Origin: JAWLFY01 sp964462125
GTDB lineage: Bacteria > Planctomycetota > Planctomycetia > Pirellulales > Pirellulaceae
Length of the DNA stretch: 19,031 nucleotides
NCBI GenBank assembly: GCA_964462125.1
Contig: CAYWXT010000092.1
Coordinates: 1 to 19,031, forward strand
Direction: 5' to 3'
The notes under the pieces were generated by a model that was not told the DNA's origin, made no database searches, and worked only from the letters and a program-made list of their open reading frames with translations. Made by a program: the position numbers and the translations under genes. Position 1 is the first letter of the stretch. Every line of letters begins with the position of its first letter. Shown one piece after another: positions 6,912-14,133 of the stretch.

Positions 6912-7380
6912 CACACCGATGCACGTCTAAGGAGAAAAGCGAGTCGTCCCGGCAGCAACCCCACGACCGATCCCGCGCCGACTCATCCGCCACATTCGTC
7001 TTCCTGCAACTTCAAGGCGATTCCCGGTCCCCCAGTCTAAAACGGGAAAGCAGCCACCGAACTCGGATTCAGCCGGGACCGCAACCCTTTCATCCAGCCA
7101 GGGGTGGATCTCTGTCCCAGTACGCAAAATCCTCGCGACGCCACCTCTCCTTGAACGGATCTCAGCGACGGGTGAACTCTTTTCATCCCGCCGCATCCGT
7201 CTGAGAACAATCCGTCAAATCGACACAACCACCCTTTCCGGCACTTTTGCTCAATTCGGAACCGCCCCCGCGGCGATAAAAAGGCCATGCGGGGGTCCAC
7301 CCCGTCAGCCCGACACAGGCAAGAACTGAGTGCACATGCATACCAAATACACAAATGCCGTGGGTGCCAAGGGGACCGGA
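6912..7380. promoter_or_regulatory. Divergent intergenic region between the two arms of the polysaccharide locus
   Basis: About 0.47 kb separates the wecA-like start from the preferred lipoprotein start. By position it must hold the promoters for both arms. I searched by eye and found no convincing -10/-35 pair, riboswitch, inverted repeat or operator. An AT-richer patch (GCGATAAAAAGG near 7270-7282) lies about 100 nt before the lipoprotein start. Open frames here are Arg/Pro-rich and look non-coding. Part of 7330-7380 may be coding if the GTG start is used. Confidence 0.45.
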
Positions 7381-8232
7381 ATGGCGATGCCGAGCAAGTG
7401 TACGCCGGACAGCCCACAAACCAAACCGGCCCAGATCGCGGCAGCGGTGGGCGCGGAGAGTGTGAGAGGGCGGCGTCCTTGCCCCTGGAGACAGCTCAAG
7501 GAGGGGATCCGCCACGCTGGCCCGAGCCCGCGACGGCGACGCAACCGGAGTTTTCGGCGAATTGTCGCCCTCGGTTGTCTTGGACTCCTTGTCAGCACCT
7601 CAGGCGGATGCACGCTCTTCACCGGCGCGGTGCAGCTGCTGACCCGTCACGACGCCTGCGACGAATTCATGATCGGCTACCGCAACAGTGCGTTGGCCGC
7701 CAAGGCATGGCATCGCGAAAAGGTTCACTTCCGCAACCACCCCTTCCTGGATAACGTCCGCGACGGATTTATCGCCGGCTACATCGACGTCGCCGAGGGG
7801 GGAAGTGGGTGCGTCCCTGCCGTCTGCCCGCCCGAATACTGGGGTTGGCGGTACCAATCCGCCGATGGCCAGCGTGCCTGCAACGCCTGGTTCGAGGGTT
7901 TCCCGATCGGGGCCAAGGCGGCGGAAGAGGACGGCGTCGGACACTGGAGCTATATCCGGCCGGCCGGGGTGGCGAACCCGAGCGACGCAAAGACGGCAGA
8001 GGCGAAAAAGGCGGCGGGCGCCGCCGCGAAAGCCCCACCGCCGCTGGAGTCGACGGTCGAGGGCGAGCAGATCGTTCCCGGCAGTGTCATCGAGGTCGAT
8101 CGTGTACGGGAGCCAAACGGGGAAAACTCGCCCGAGGATGGCACACCCCCGTTGGATAGCGATGAGTTGCTTCCTCCCAGCGGCGAGTCCGCGGATGATG
8201 ATTCCCCCGGATTCTCGTTCCGTTTCGAGTGA
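7381..8232 (+). CDS. Lipoprotein of unknown function next to the polysaccharide export gene
   Basis: I do not recognise a named domain. ATG at 7381 is preferred because AAGGGG lies 6 nt upstream; GTG 7330 and ATG 7336 in the same frame would give a longer N-terminus. A basic stretch (RRRRNRSFRR) precedes a hydrophobic run VALGCLGLLVSTSGGC, a convincing lipobox with the acylated Cys at residue 77 from this start, so the mature protein is probably lipid-anchored. The n-region is unusually long, so the true start could be later still. The core (about 80-180) contains ACDEFMIGYRNSALAAKAW, HPFLDNVRDGFIAGYIDVA, CPPEYWGWRYQ and ACNAWFEGFPIGAKAAEEDG, with Trp, aromatics and several Cys. The C-terminal 100 residues are Ala, Pro, Glu and Asp rich and probably disordered. 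It is immediately upstream of the Wza-like gene, suggesting an envelope partner in export. Confidence 0.8.
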   Translation: MAMPSKCTPDSPQTKPAQIAAAVGAESVRGRRPCPWRQLKEGIRHAGPSPRRRRNRSFRRIVALGCLGLLVSTSGGCTLFTGAVQLLTRHDACDEFMIGYRNSALAAKAWHREKVHFRNHPFLDNVRDGFIAGYIDVAEGGSGCVPAVCPPEYWGWRYQSADGQRACNAWFEGFPIGAKAAEEDGVGHWSYIRPAGVANPSDAKTAEAKKAAGAAAKAPPPLESTVEGEQIVPGSVIEVDRVREPNGENSPEDGTPPLDSDELLPPSGESADDDSPGFSFRFE

Positions 8233-8315
8233 GCCGCCGCACGTTCGGCGGTCTGCGATCCACGGCTCCCAAGCCGTTCCACCCCCTATCCGTTCATTCC
8301 CGAGTGAGTTCAAGG

Positions 8316-9683
8316 ATGACTACGAAATCTTCAGCCGGGTGGCGAGCGTTGCGCGGCCGCCGCGCATGGAACGGGCTCCGAGGCGCCGCGAAGGTGATCG
8401 CCGTGGGAATCGGTGTCGCGTTAACCACTGGGTGTTCGACGTTGACGCAGCCGATCGATGGAATCCCCTCACATCGGCTCCCCTCCCAGTTCTTCCCGGA
8501 AACGAAGAACGACATGGTCCCGATCGACATCGCGCTGATGACGATCGAACCGCCCCGGGAATACGAGATCGGTCCCGGCGATATTCTCGGCATCTACGTC
8601 GAGGGGGTGCTCCCATTCAATCCACCCAACGCTCCCCCGGAACCGCCACCGGTCAATTTCCCTGGGGAAGAGAGTCTGCTTCCCCCCTCGATCGGTTTTC
8701 CGATCCCGGTTCAGGATGACGGCACATTGTCGCTGCCGTTGTTGGAACCGCTGCAGGTCGATGGGTTCACCCTCGACCAGGTTCGGGAAGCGATCCGCGA
8801 GGCCTACATCGACCAAGACATCCTGCGAGAAGACAGGGCGCGGCCGATCGTGACCATCATCCGCGAGCGGACCTATGACGTGATCGTTGTCCGTGAGGAT
8901 GCCGGCGGCGTCGGAGCGCGAGGAGGAGGCACGATCCGCACCGAGGATCAGAGTGCCGCTGGGTCACTCGTCAAGCTGCCCGCCTACCAGAACGACATCC
9001 TCCACGCGTTGGTCGAGACCGGAGGCTTGCCGGGACTCAACGCGAAGAACCAGGTGAAGGTGCTGCGGGCCAGCGATGCCGATAAGCGAAAACGGGCCGA
9101 TTTCATCCGCAAGTGGCAGAAGCATCGTGATGCGGTGATGCTCGACCCCTGTGCCTGTCCCCCGCGACTACCCGATGACCCCTCGATCATCCAGATCCCA
9201 TTGCGGGTCAAACCGGGAGCGGTTCCCGATATCGACCCGGATGACGTCGTTCTGCAGTCTGGCGATGTCGTCTACATCGAATCACGCGACACCGAGGTCT
9301 TCTACACCGGCGGCCTCTTGCCGGGCGGTGAACATGTCCTCCCCCGCGACTACGACTTGGATGTTCTCGGTGCCATGGCATTGGCAGGGGGGAATCTCAG
9401 CGGTCAAGGGGGTGCGCAAGGACGAGGGCTTGGCGGAGGAAGAATGGGCGGTCTCGCCGGCGGCGTCCCCCCAGGCATGCTGTATGTGCTTCGCAAGACC
9501 GAGTGTGACGGCCAAGTCGCGATCGAGGTCGATCTCGCCAATGCAATCAACAACCCGCGAAGCCGACCGCTGGTGCAACCAGGCGACATCCTGCTCCTTC
9601 GCTACAAGCCGGAGGAGGAGTTGATCAACGCCGGCGTCGGGACCTTCTTCACCTTTGGAATCGCCGAACTGCTGCGGAATTGA
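8316..9683 (+). CDS. Polysaccharide export lipoprotein, Wza/SLBB type
   Basis: The product belongs to the polysaccharide biosynthesis/export (Poly_export, Wza-like) family, which forms the outer-membrane channel for capsular or exopolysaccharide. From ATG at 8316 it has a signal VIAVGIGVALTTGC with the lipobox Cys at residue 40. The export domain starts with EYEIGPGDILGIYVEGV (about 82-98), followed by PVQDDGTLSLPLLEPLQVDG and TLDQVREAIREAYI. An SLBB-like segment contains LPAYQNDILHALVETGGLPG (about 221-240), and a second one contains DYDLDVLGAMALAGG after VLQSGDVVYIES. The last ~30 residues include VQPGDILLLRYKP. Three internal Gly/Pro-rich insertions are planctomycete-like. The frame also opens at a GTG (8229) overlapping the upstream stop; either way the two genes are probably co-transcribed. 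No Wzc-type kinase follows in the window. Confidence 0.93.
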   Translation: MTTKSSAGWRALRGRRAWNGLRGAAKVIAVGIGVALTTGCSTLTQPIDGIPSHRLPSQFFPETKNDMVPIDIALMTIEPPREYEIGPGDILGIYVEGVLPFNPPNAPPEPPPVNFPGEESLLPPSIGFPIPVQDDGTLSLPLLEPLQVDGFTLDQVREAIREAYIDQDILREDRARPIVTIIRERTYDVIVVREDAGGVGARGGGTIRTEDQSAAGSLVKLPAYQNDILHALVETGGLPGLNAKNQVKVLRASDADKRKRADFIRKWQKHRDAVMLDPCACPPRLPDDPSIIQIPLRVKPGAVPDIDPDDVVLQSGDVVYIESRDTEVFYTGGLLPGGEHVLPRDYDLDVLGAMALAGGNLSGQGGAQGRGLGGGRMGGLAGGVPPGMLYVLRKTECDGQVAIEVDLANAINNPRSRPLVQPGDILLLRYKPEEELINAGVGTFFTFGIAELLRN

Positions 9684-9694
9684 CGCGGATCGGT

Positions 9695-9708
9695 CGACGC
9701 CCGCGTCG
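9695..9708. terminator. Small inverted repeat between convergent genes
   Basis: CGACGC and GCGTCG face each other across a 2-nt gap 11 nt after the export-gene stop, flanked by ATCGG and CCGAT further out. The 94-nt gap separates two converging genes, so a terminator is expected here, but there is no T-tract. Support is weak. Confidence 0.3.
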
Positions 9709-9777
9709 CCTCGGCGAGCCGATTCGGAGAGCCGATCCCGAAACCGAGAGTTCGCCCGTGCGACAGGCGCCGGCGGG

Positions 9778-10416
9778 CTAGGGTGAGAGTCGTTGCCGGT
9801 ACCAACGGCCGTCGGAATCCGGCAGGTACTCGATCCGGTCGTGCAGGCGACTCGGACGCCCCTGCCAAAATTCAAATCGCCGCGGCCGAATCTGGTAACC
9901 GCCCCAAAACGACGGGAGCGGAATCTCGCCAGCGGCAAATTTGCGCTTCAACTGAGCGAGTTTCTCTTCCATCAAACTGCGTGAGGATATGACCTGGCTC
10001 TGCTGGGACACCCAAGCCCCGAGCTGGCTGTCACGCGGCCGGCGCGCGAAATACTTCAGCGATTCGGCCGTGCTGACCTTGCTGGCTATCCCGTGGATCT
10101 CCACTTGGCGTTGCAGCGGAAGCCACAAGAAATGGGCCGATACCTTCGGGTTCTCGTCGATCTGGCGCCCCTTGCGGCTCTCGTAGTTGGTGAAGAAGAC
10201 GAAACCGTCGTTGTCAAAGTACTTCAGCAACACCGTCCGCTGGCAAGGCTGGCCACTGGCCTCGACCGTGGCGACCGACATCGCGTTCGGTTCCAGCAAT
10301 TCGGCTTCCGTCGCTTCCTGAAACCAAATGCGAAATTGCTCCATCGGCGACGGGTCCGCATCCGCCACGTCAAACGCCTGGAGGGAATACTCCTGTCTCA
10401 GTTCGTGAAGATCCAT
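9778..10416 (-). CDS. pdxH: Pyridoxamine 5'-phosphate oxidase
   Basis: This FMN-dependent cytoplasmic enzyme oxidises pyridoxamine or pyridoxine 5'-phosphate to pyridoxal 5'-phosphate, the last step of the salvage and DXP-dependent B6 routes. The 212 residues have the family length. Visible signatures are RTVLLKYFDNDGFVFFTNY with SRKG (FMN-binding strand and loop), FLWLPLQRQVEIHGIASKVS, YFARRPRDSQLGAWVSQQS, and the C-terminal hallmark FEFWQGRPSRLHDR followed by W-Y-R-Q-R-L-S-P, the usual carboxy-terminal end. ATG at 10414-10416 is preferred over the GTG one codon earlier; no Shine-Dalgarno is seen. It is convergent with the export gene and has no metabolic link to its neighbours. Confidence 0.97.
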   Translation of the reverse strand: MDLHELRQEYSLQAFDVADADPSPMEQFRIWFQEATEAELLEPNAMSVATVEASGQPCQRTVLLKYFDNDGFVFFTNYESRKGRQIDENPKVSAHFLWLPLQRQVEIHGIASKVSTAESLKYFARRPRDSQLGAWVSQQSQVISSRSLMEEKLAQLKRKFAAGEIPLPSFWGGYQIRPRRFEFWQGRPSRLHDRIEYLPDSDGRWYRQRLSP

Positions 10417-10677
10417 CACTCGGCCCGTTCAGCTACGTTCCCCACCGCAAACCCATCGCAATCGAATACGAATTCGTAAACCGTGCCCGTACCCGTACAC
10501 GTGCTCGCCAACCTCGCTCATGCTCCTACGCTTCGGTTCCGCTTGCAAGGGTGAGCACCGGGAGCACATCCCAGCGGAACCGAGCACCGACCAGAGTTTC
10601 GCCCGCGAGAGTACGAACGAGCGGGAGCAGGCGTGACGAGCACGAGCAGGGGCACGAGCCGGTGCGACGGGGCGAAA
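10417..10677. other. Intergenic region with repeat-like sequence between pdxH and the ABC exporter
   Basis: The ABC exporter ends here and pdxH starts downstream, both on the minus strand. The region is dense in CGAGCACG, GAGCAGG and CGTACCCGTACACG words that look like degenerate repeats. It contains the hairpin listed separately. I see no gene in it. Confidence 0.5.
10534..10582. repeat. Inverted repeat sharing words with the 5231-5250 region
   Basis: CGGTTCCGCT (10534-10543) and AGCGGAACCG (10573-10582) are perfect 10-bp complements around a 29-nt loop that itself contains GTGAGCACCGGGAGCAC. Outer bases extend the pairing with one bulge. The word GTGCTCGGTTCCGCT on the minus strand here closely matches GTGCTCGGTTCGCTTG read on the minus strand at 5250-5235. 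It could terminate the ABC exporter transcript or be a REP-like element. Confidence 0.6.
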
Positions 10678-12690
10678 CTACGCGCTGACCCTCATGTCGG
10701 TACCGCACAAGCTTCGATAAAAGCGATTGCGGCTGAGCAGCTCCTCGTGCCGACCTTGATCGGCGACCTGGCCCGCTTCGATGACCACGACCCGGTCCGC
10801 CAACGCCAAGCTGGTGGGTCGATGGGTGATCAGGATACCGGTACGGCCAACAAGAAACTTGCCCAGGGCCTGGTGAATCAGCTGTTCGCTTTCCAGGTCG
10901 ATTTGGCTGGTCGCCTCGTCGAGCACCAGGATATCGGGTTGGCGGAGAAAAGCACGGGCCAATGCCACCCGCTGCATCTGGCCGCCGGAGAGCCGCATGC
11001 CATCGGATCCCAGCATCGTCCGATAGCCCTCCGGCGTCTTGCGGCGGATGAATTCATCGGCAAACGCCATCTTCGCCGCGCGAACCACCGCGTGGGAATC
11101 GGCACCGGGCGTCCCGTAGCTGATGTTGTTCTCGACCGTGTCGTCAAACAGCACGGTACGCTGGGTCACCAACCCGATGCGGCGACGCAAATCGCGAATG
11201 CCGATCTGGTCGATCGGGGTGCCGTCCAACAGAATACGTCCGGACTGGGGGTCGTCGAAGCGGCACAGCAGACTCAATAGTGTGCTCTTGCCGCACCCGT
11301 TCGGCCCCACAATCGCGATCGTCTCGCCATGGCGAATGGTCAAGTCGATCCCCTGCAGGACCACCGGCCCCGACGGATACTGGAAGCGAACGTCCTCGAA
11401 ACGGATCATCTGGTGGGGACGCGGAAGCCGGTGCGGCTGGGCCGGTTCCCGGACACGGACTGGCTGATCAATGATTTCAAACACGCGGTCCGAGCCGGCA
11501 ATCCCGCGTTGCAGTCCGCTCCATACGTCGGACAACTTCTTCGCGGGATCGGATGCACCGATCAGGAATCCGAAAAACATCAAGATATCCGTGATGCCCA
11601 GGGGAAGGGCCGACATCGGCAAACCGAACAGATCGGTTTTTTCATTCAGGACCAGGTAGCCGCCGGCGAGAATCGCCAAGCCCACCACGGACATCCCCAA
11701 CCATTCGCTGCTGCCCCGCGCCAGGGAGTTGTACAGCGCCATCTTCATCGACTTGCGAAAGTACGCGTCGATCCGCTGGCGAAACCTGGCACGCTCGTAA
11801 CTCTGCGTATTGAAGGCCTTGACAACGCGAATGCCGGCAAACGCGTCGTTGAGTACCCCGTACAGCTGGCTCATCTCCTCCATCGCCCGGCGACTGGCCC
11901 GGCGAATCGAACGACTCAAATGGTACATGACGAAAGCAACCAGCGGCATCAGCACCATCACGAGAAACAACAACCGCCAGCAGATCAACAGGGCACCGGT
12001 CAGGCAGACCGCCATCTTCAGCGGCTCTCGCACCAGCCGGCCGAGCAACACTGCGACCCCGGCGGAGACGTGTGAAATGTCGTTGGTCAACCGGGCCGTC
12101 AATTCCGCCGACCCATTGTCCCCGAAGGCGTCCAGGTCCAGATGAAGCGCCTTGCGGAAAAACATCGATCGCAAGTCGAACGACGTTCGTTCGGCGACGT
12201 ACTTCACCAATAGCAGGTTGGCGGTCAACGCGAACAGCTTGATCGTGGTCCCGATGATCAACGCCGCGACAATGCAGATCAGGGTCGCAAAGGCGCCGCG
12301 CGGGGCATGGGCGTCAATCCACGGTCGAACCTTGATCAGCCAGCTGACCGAGCCCTCCATCGCCTCCACATACCCACGTTTCGATTCAATCTCCTGCCGC
12401 AGCTGAAACGCGGCCGCCTCGTCAGCGGTCGCCAATTGCTCCTGCAGCGCCGCGATCTCGGCCTCCTCGTCGGCGATCTTCTGCCGAGCAGTCGCGATCT
12501 TCTTCTCCGCATACTCGGGGAGGCTGTCCCCTTTGAAAACGACTTCGACCAGCGGATAGAGCGTGCCGATGTTGGCGCCCCATAACCCGGCGACCAGCAG
12601 CGACGTCAGGAAAATCCCCAGCAGGGACCAACGTCGCCGCATCGTCAGCTGCAGTACGCGGCCGAAACTCTTCATGGCTGAATTCGTCAT
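10678..12690 (-). CDS. ABC exporter, MsbA-type fused permease/ATPase
   Basis: The 670-residue half-transporter has an N-terminal six-helix membrane domain and a C-terminal nucleotide-binding domain, and would work as a homodimer in the inner membrane. ATPase motifs: A-loop near FQYP (437), Walker A GPNGCGKST (462-470), Q-loop Gln510, signature LSGGQMQRVALARA (567-580), Walker B ILVLDE (587-592) and H-loop His623. Membrane segments sit near 22-48, 132-165, 226-260 and 333-380. Between the first two, residues about 55-120 form an extracytoplasmic insert with a strong coiled-coil pattern (KKIATARQKIADEEAEIAAL). The family includes lipid A, lipid-linked sugar and peptide exporters, so substrate is not readable. 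Start is ATG at 12690, with AAGG directly before it; ATG 12675 is an alternative. Its nearest functional neighbours are envelope genes. Confidence 0.95.
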   Translation of the reverse strand: MTNSAMKSFGRVLQLTMRRRWSLLGIFLTSLLVAGLWGANIGTLYPLVEVVFKGDSLPEYAEKKIATARQKIADEEAEIAALQEQLATADEAAAFQLRQEIESKRGYVEAMEGSVSWLIKVRPWIDAHAPRGAFATLICIVAALIIGTTIKLFALTANLLLVKYVAERTSFDLRSMFFRKALHLDLDAFGDNGSAELTARLTNDISHVSAGVAVLLGRLVREPLKMAVCLTGALLICWRLLFLVMVLMPLVAFVMYHLSRSIRRASRRAMEEMSQLYGVLNDAFAGIRVVKAFNTQSYERARFRQRIDAYFRKSMKMALYNSLARGSSEWLGMSVVGLAILAGGYLVLNEKTDLFGLPMSALPLGITDILMFFGFLIGASDPAKKLSDVWSGLQRGIAGSDRVFEIIDQPVRVREPAQPHRLPRPHQMIRFEDVRFQYPSGPVVLQGIDLTIRHGETIAIVGPNGCGKSTLLSLLCRFDDPQSGRILLDGTPIDQIGIRDLRRRIGLVTQRTVLFDDTVENNISYGTPGADSHAVVRAAKMAFADEFIRRKTPEGYRTMLGSDGMRLSGGQMQRVALARAFLRQPDILVLDEATSQIDLESEQLIHQALGKFLVGRTGILITHRPTSLALADRVVVIEAGQVADQGRHEELLSRNRFYRSLCGTDMRVSA

Positions 12691-12817
12691 CCTTGACAGA
12701 AAATGGGCTCACGAAACCAGGCACCGGGAAGGAACTCCTCCCCGAGGTCGCCAGCGGATCCAAGCCGCCGGCGCCGCCATAGCCCCTTCTTAGCGAACCA
12801 CTCGATCTCAATCCAGC

Positions 12818-13291
12818 CTAAATCGGCCGTTCGCCGCTTTCCAGGATCGCGCTGATGTACAGCCCAGCACCAACCGGCGTCCGGTCGACCGCTCGCAACT
12901 GGTTGCGGATCGCCCCCATCACGTCGCGCCGTGAGATCTGGCCGAGCAACCGGCCCTCGGAGTCCAGCACGGGAAGTCGCCGGCAGGCGGCATTGAGAAA
13001 TGTCTGTGCGATCGTCAGCATGTCGGTTTCCTGGTCGATCACCGTCGGATCGGTGTCGACAAATTTCATCAGCCGATTCGAGGGGAGGCCATCGTACGCC
13101 GCCCACACGACGAACTGCATGCACGATTTCTCGGAAAAGATTCCCACGAATCGATTCGATTCGTCCACCACCGGTGCACCGGAAATCCGATATCGCAGCA
13201 GCACATCGAGCGCATCGAGGACCTCCATGTCGGGGGTCAAGGTGATCAAATTGGAGACCATCAGCTCGCGCGCGGTAGTCGTGTGCATCAT
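12818..13291 (-). CDS. CBS-domain pair protein
   Basis: The 157-residue product consists almost wholly of two CBS domains: residues about 8-60 (ARELMVSNLITLTPDMEVLD to FVGIFSEKSCMQF) and about 76-132 (KFVDTDPTVIDQETDMLTIA to LGQISRRDVMGAI). Each has the usual strand, the G-A-P-V-V-D or R-L-P-V-L-D core, and the G-x-I/F-S/T-x-x-D/E end. Such stand-alone Bateman modules bind adenine nucleotides (AMP, ATP, S-adenosylmethionine) and regulate a partner. The target is not evident. The start ATG-ATG at 13286-13291 has a strong ribosome binding site, GGGAGGT, 8 nt upstream. It is divergent from the 13654 gene and lies 127 nt upstream of the ABC exporter on the same strand. Confidence 0.92.
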   Translation of the reverse strand: MMHTTTARELMVSNLITLTPDMEVLDALDVLLRYRISGAPVVDESNRFVGIFSEKSCMQFVVWAAYDGLPSNRLMKFVDTDPTVIDQETDMLTIAQTFLNAACRRLPVLDSEGRLLGQISRRDVMGAIRNQLRAVDRTPVGAGLYISAILESGERPI

Positions 13292-13653
13292 GTTCAGGTA
13301 CCTCCCAACAGAGACGAGACACGGAGGCGATCGGCCGCTGATTCGGGCGATCGTCCCCGCAGGTGGAGTGGAAAGAAAGCGCCGTCGACACCGGCTCTCT
13401 CACCGCCAATCCATCCATCCTGAGTCTGCCGGAGACGCTGCGTCAAGCAAAAAGTGCTCACACCGCCGCCGGCCCGATCACGCTCAACCGCCCCACGTCT
13501 CCACAGATTCGTCTCGCCCCACAGCCGCAAAATCGCTATTTTACTCGTAATTCTCAACGCAACCGGTCCCCGCTCGATCCGTCGATGCGACGTGTCCCCC
13601 AGGGGAGCACGGCTGTTGTGAAAGTTGTCACAAGAAGGAAAAAGGTTGGCACC
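13292..13653. promoter_or_regulatory. Divergent intergenic region between the CBS gene and the 13654 gene
   Basis: About 0.36 kb separates two divergent starts and presumably contains both promoters. A TATTTTACTCGTAATTC patch near 13537-13553 is the most AT-rich part and is a plausible promoter zone for the rightward gene, about 100 nt before its ATG. I see no repeats or operator-like palindromes. The rightward frame is open through this region, but the translation is Pro/Arg/Ser-rich without family character, so I treat it as non-coding. Confidence 0.4.
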
Positions 13654-14133
13654 ATGATCGGACAGTGGGTTGAGTTCGAGTTCGATTGCCTGCCGCTGCG
13701 AAGCGTCACCCGTTTGGACGTTCCCGTCGATGCGTCGCCCACCTACGAACAGTTCGTCCTCCGCGTCAAAGCGGCGATCGCCAAACACGGCTCCCACAAC
13801 GTCTACTACCTCCACCGCGGCGCATGCACATTCCACCTGACCAACGACTCCGACCAGGGTGAACTCGCGTTCGCCTTCGAGGGCGTGGTAATGACCGACG
13901 ATAACGACTTGAGAACCCGGGCGGTGGAGATCGATGCCGAACTGCGACGGGAAACCTGCCCCTGGCTGACCGAACCGGTGGTCGCGTTCTTTGCCGAAAC
14001 CGTCCGACATGCCCTGGTGGTCGAATTCGATCGGTACATCCAGGCCGGCGATCTGAGAAAAACCGAACAGCGAATCCAGGCGATTCAGGCCGAAAGCGAT
14101 TCCTCCGACGGCTTCGTCGGTATGTACCTCTAG
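13654..14133 (+). CDS. Conserved-looking hypothetical protein, 159 aa
   Basis: I do not recognise this family. The ATG at 13654 is chosen because AAGGAAAAAGG precedes it and because the sequence becomes protein-like only from here. The protein is soluble, with no signal peptide or membrane segment. It opens with a strand-rich part (MIGQWVEFEFDCLPLRS, then LDVPVDASPTYEQFVLRVKA), continues with HNVYYLHRGACTFHLTND and LAFAFEGVVMTDD, and ends in helices (AVEIDAELRRETCPWL, VVAFFAETVRHALVVEFDRY, LRKTEQRIQAIQAE). It has three Cys. The acidic/hydrophobic alternation and normal codon use support a real gene. It is divergent from the CBS gene, and its stop overlaps the stop of the MBOAT gene on the other strand. 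Confidence 0.8.
   Translation: MIGQWVEFEFDCLPLRSVTRLDVPVDASPTYEQFVLRVKAAIAKHGSHNVYYLHRGACTFHLTNDSDQGELAFAFEGVVMTDDNDLRTRAVEIDAELRRETCPWLTEPVVAFFAETVRHALVVEFDRYIQAGDLRKTEQRIQAIQAESDSSDGFVGMYL

Noticed and set aside
7240..7252. Sigma-54-like GGCAC...GC site before the lipoprotein gene
   Set aside because: The spacing between GG and GC is 7 nt instead of 10, so it does not meet the consensus.
7688..8719. 343-codon plus-strand frame spanning the lipoprotein and export gene
   Set aside because: It is Arg/Ser/Pro-rich and out of frame with two genes that have lipoboxes and family motifs.
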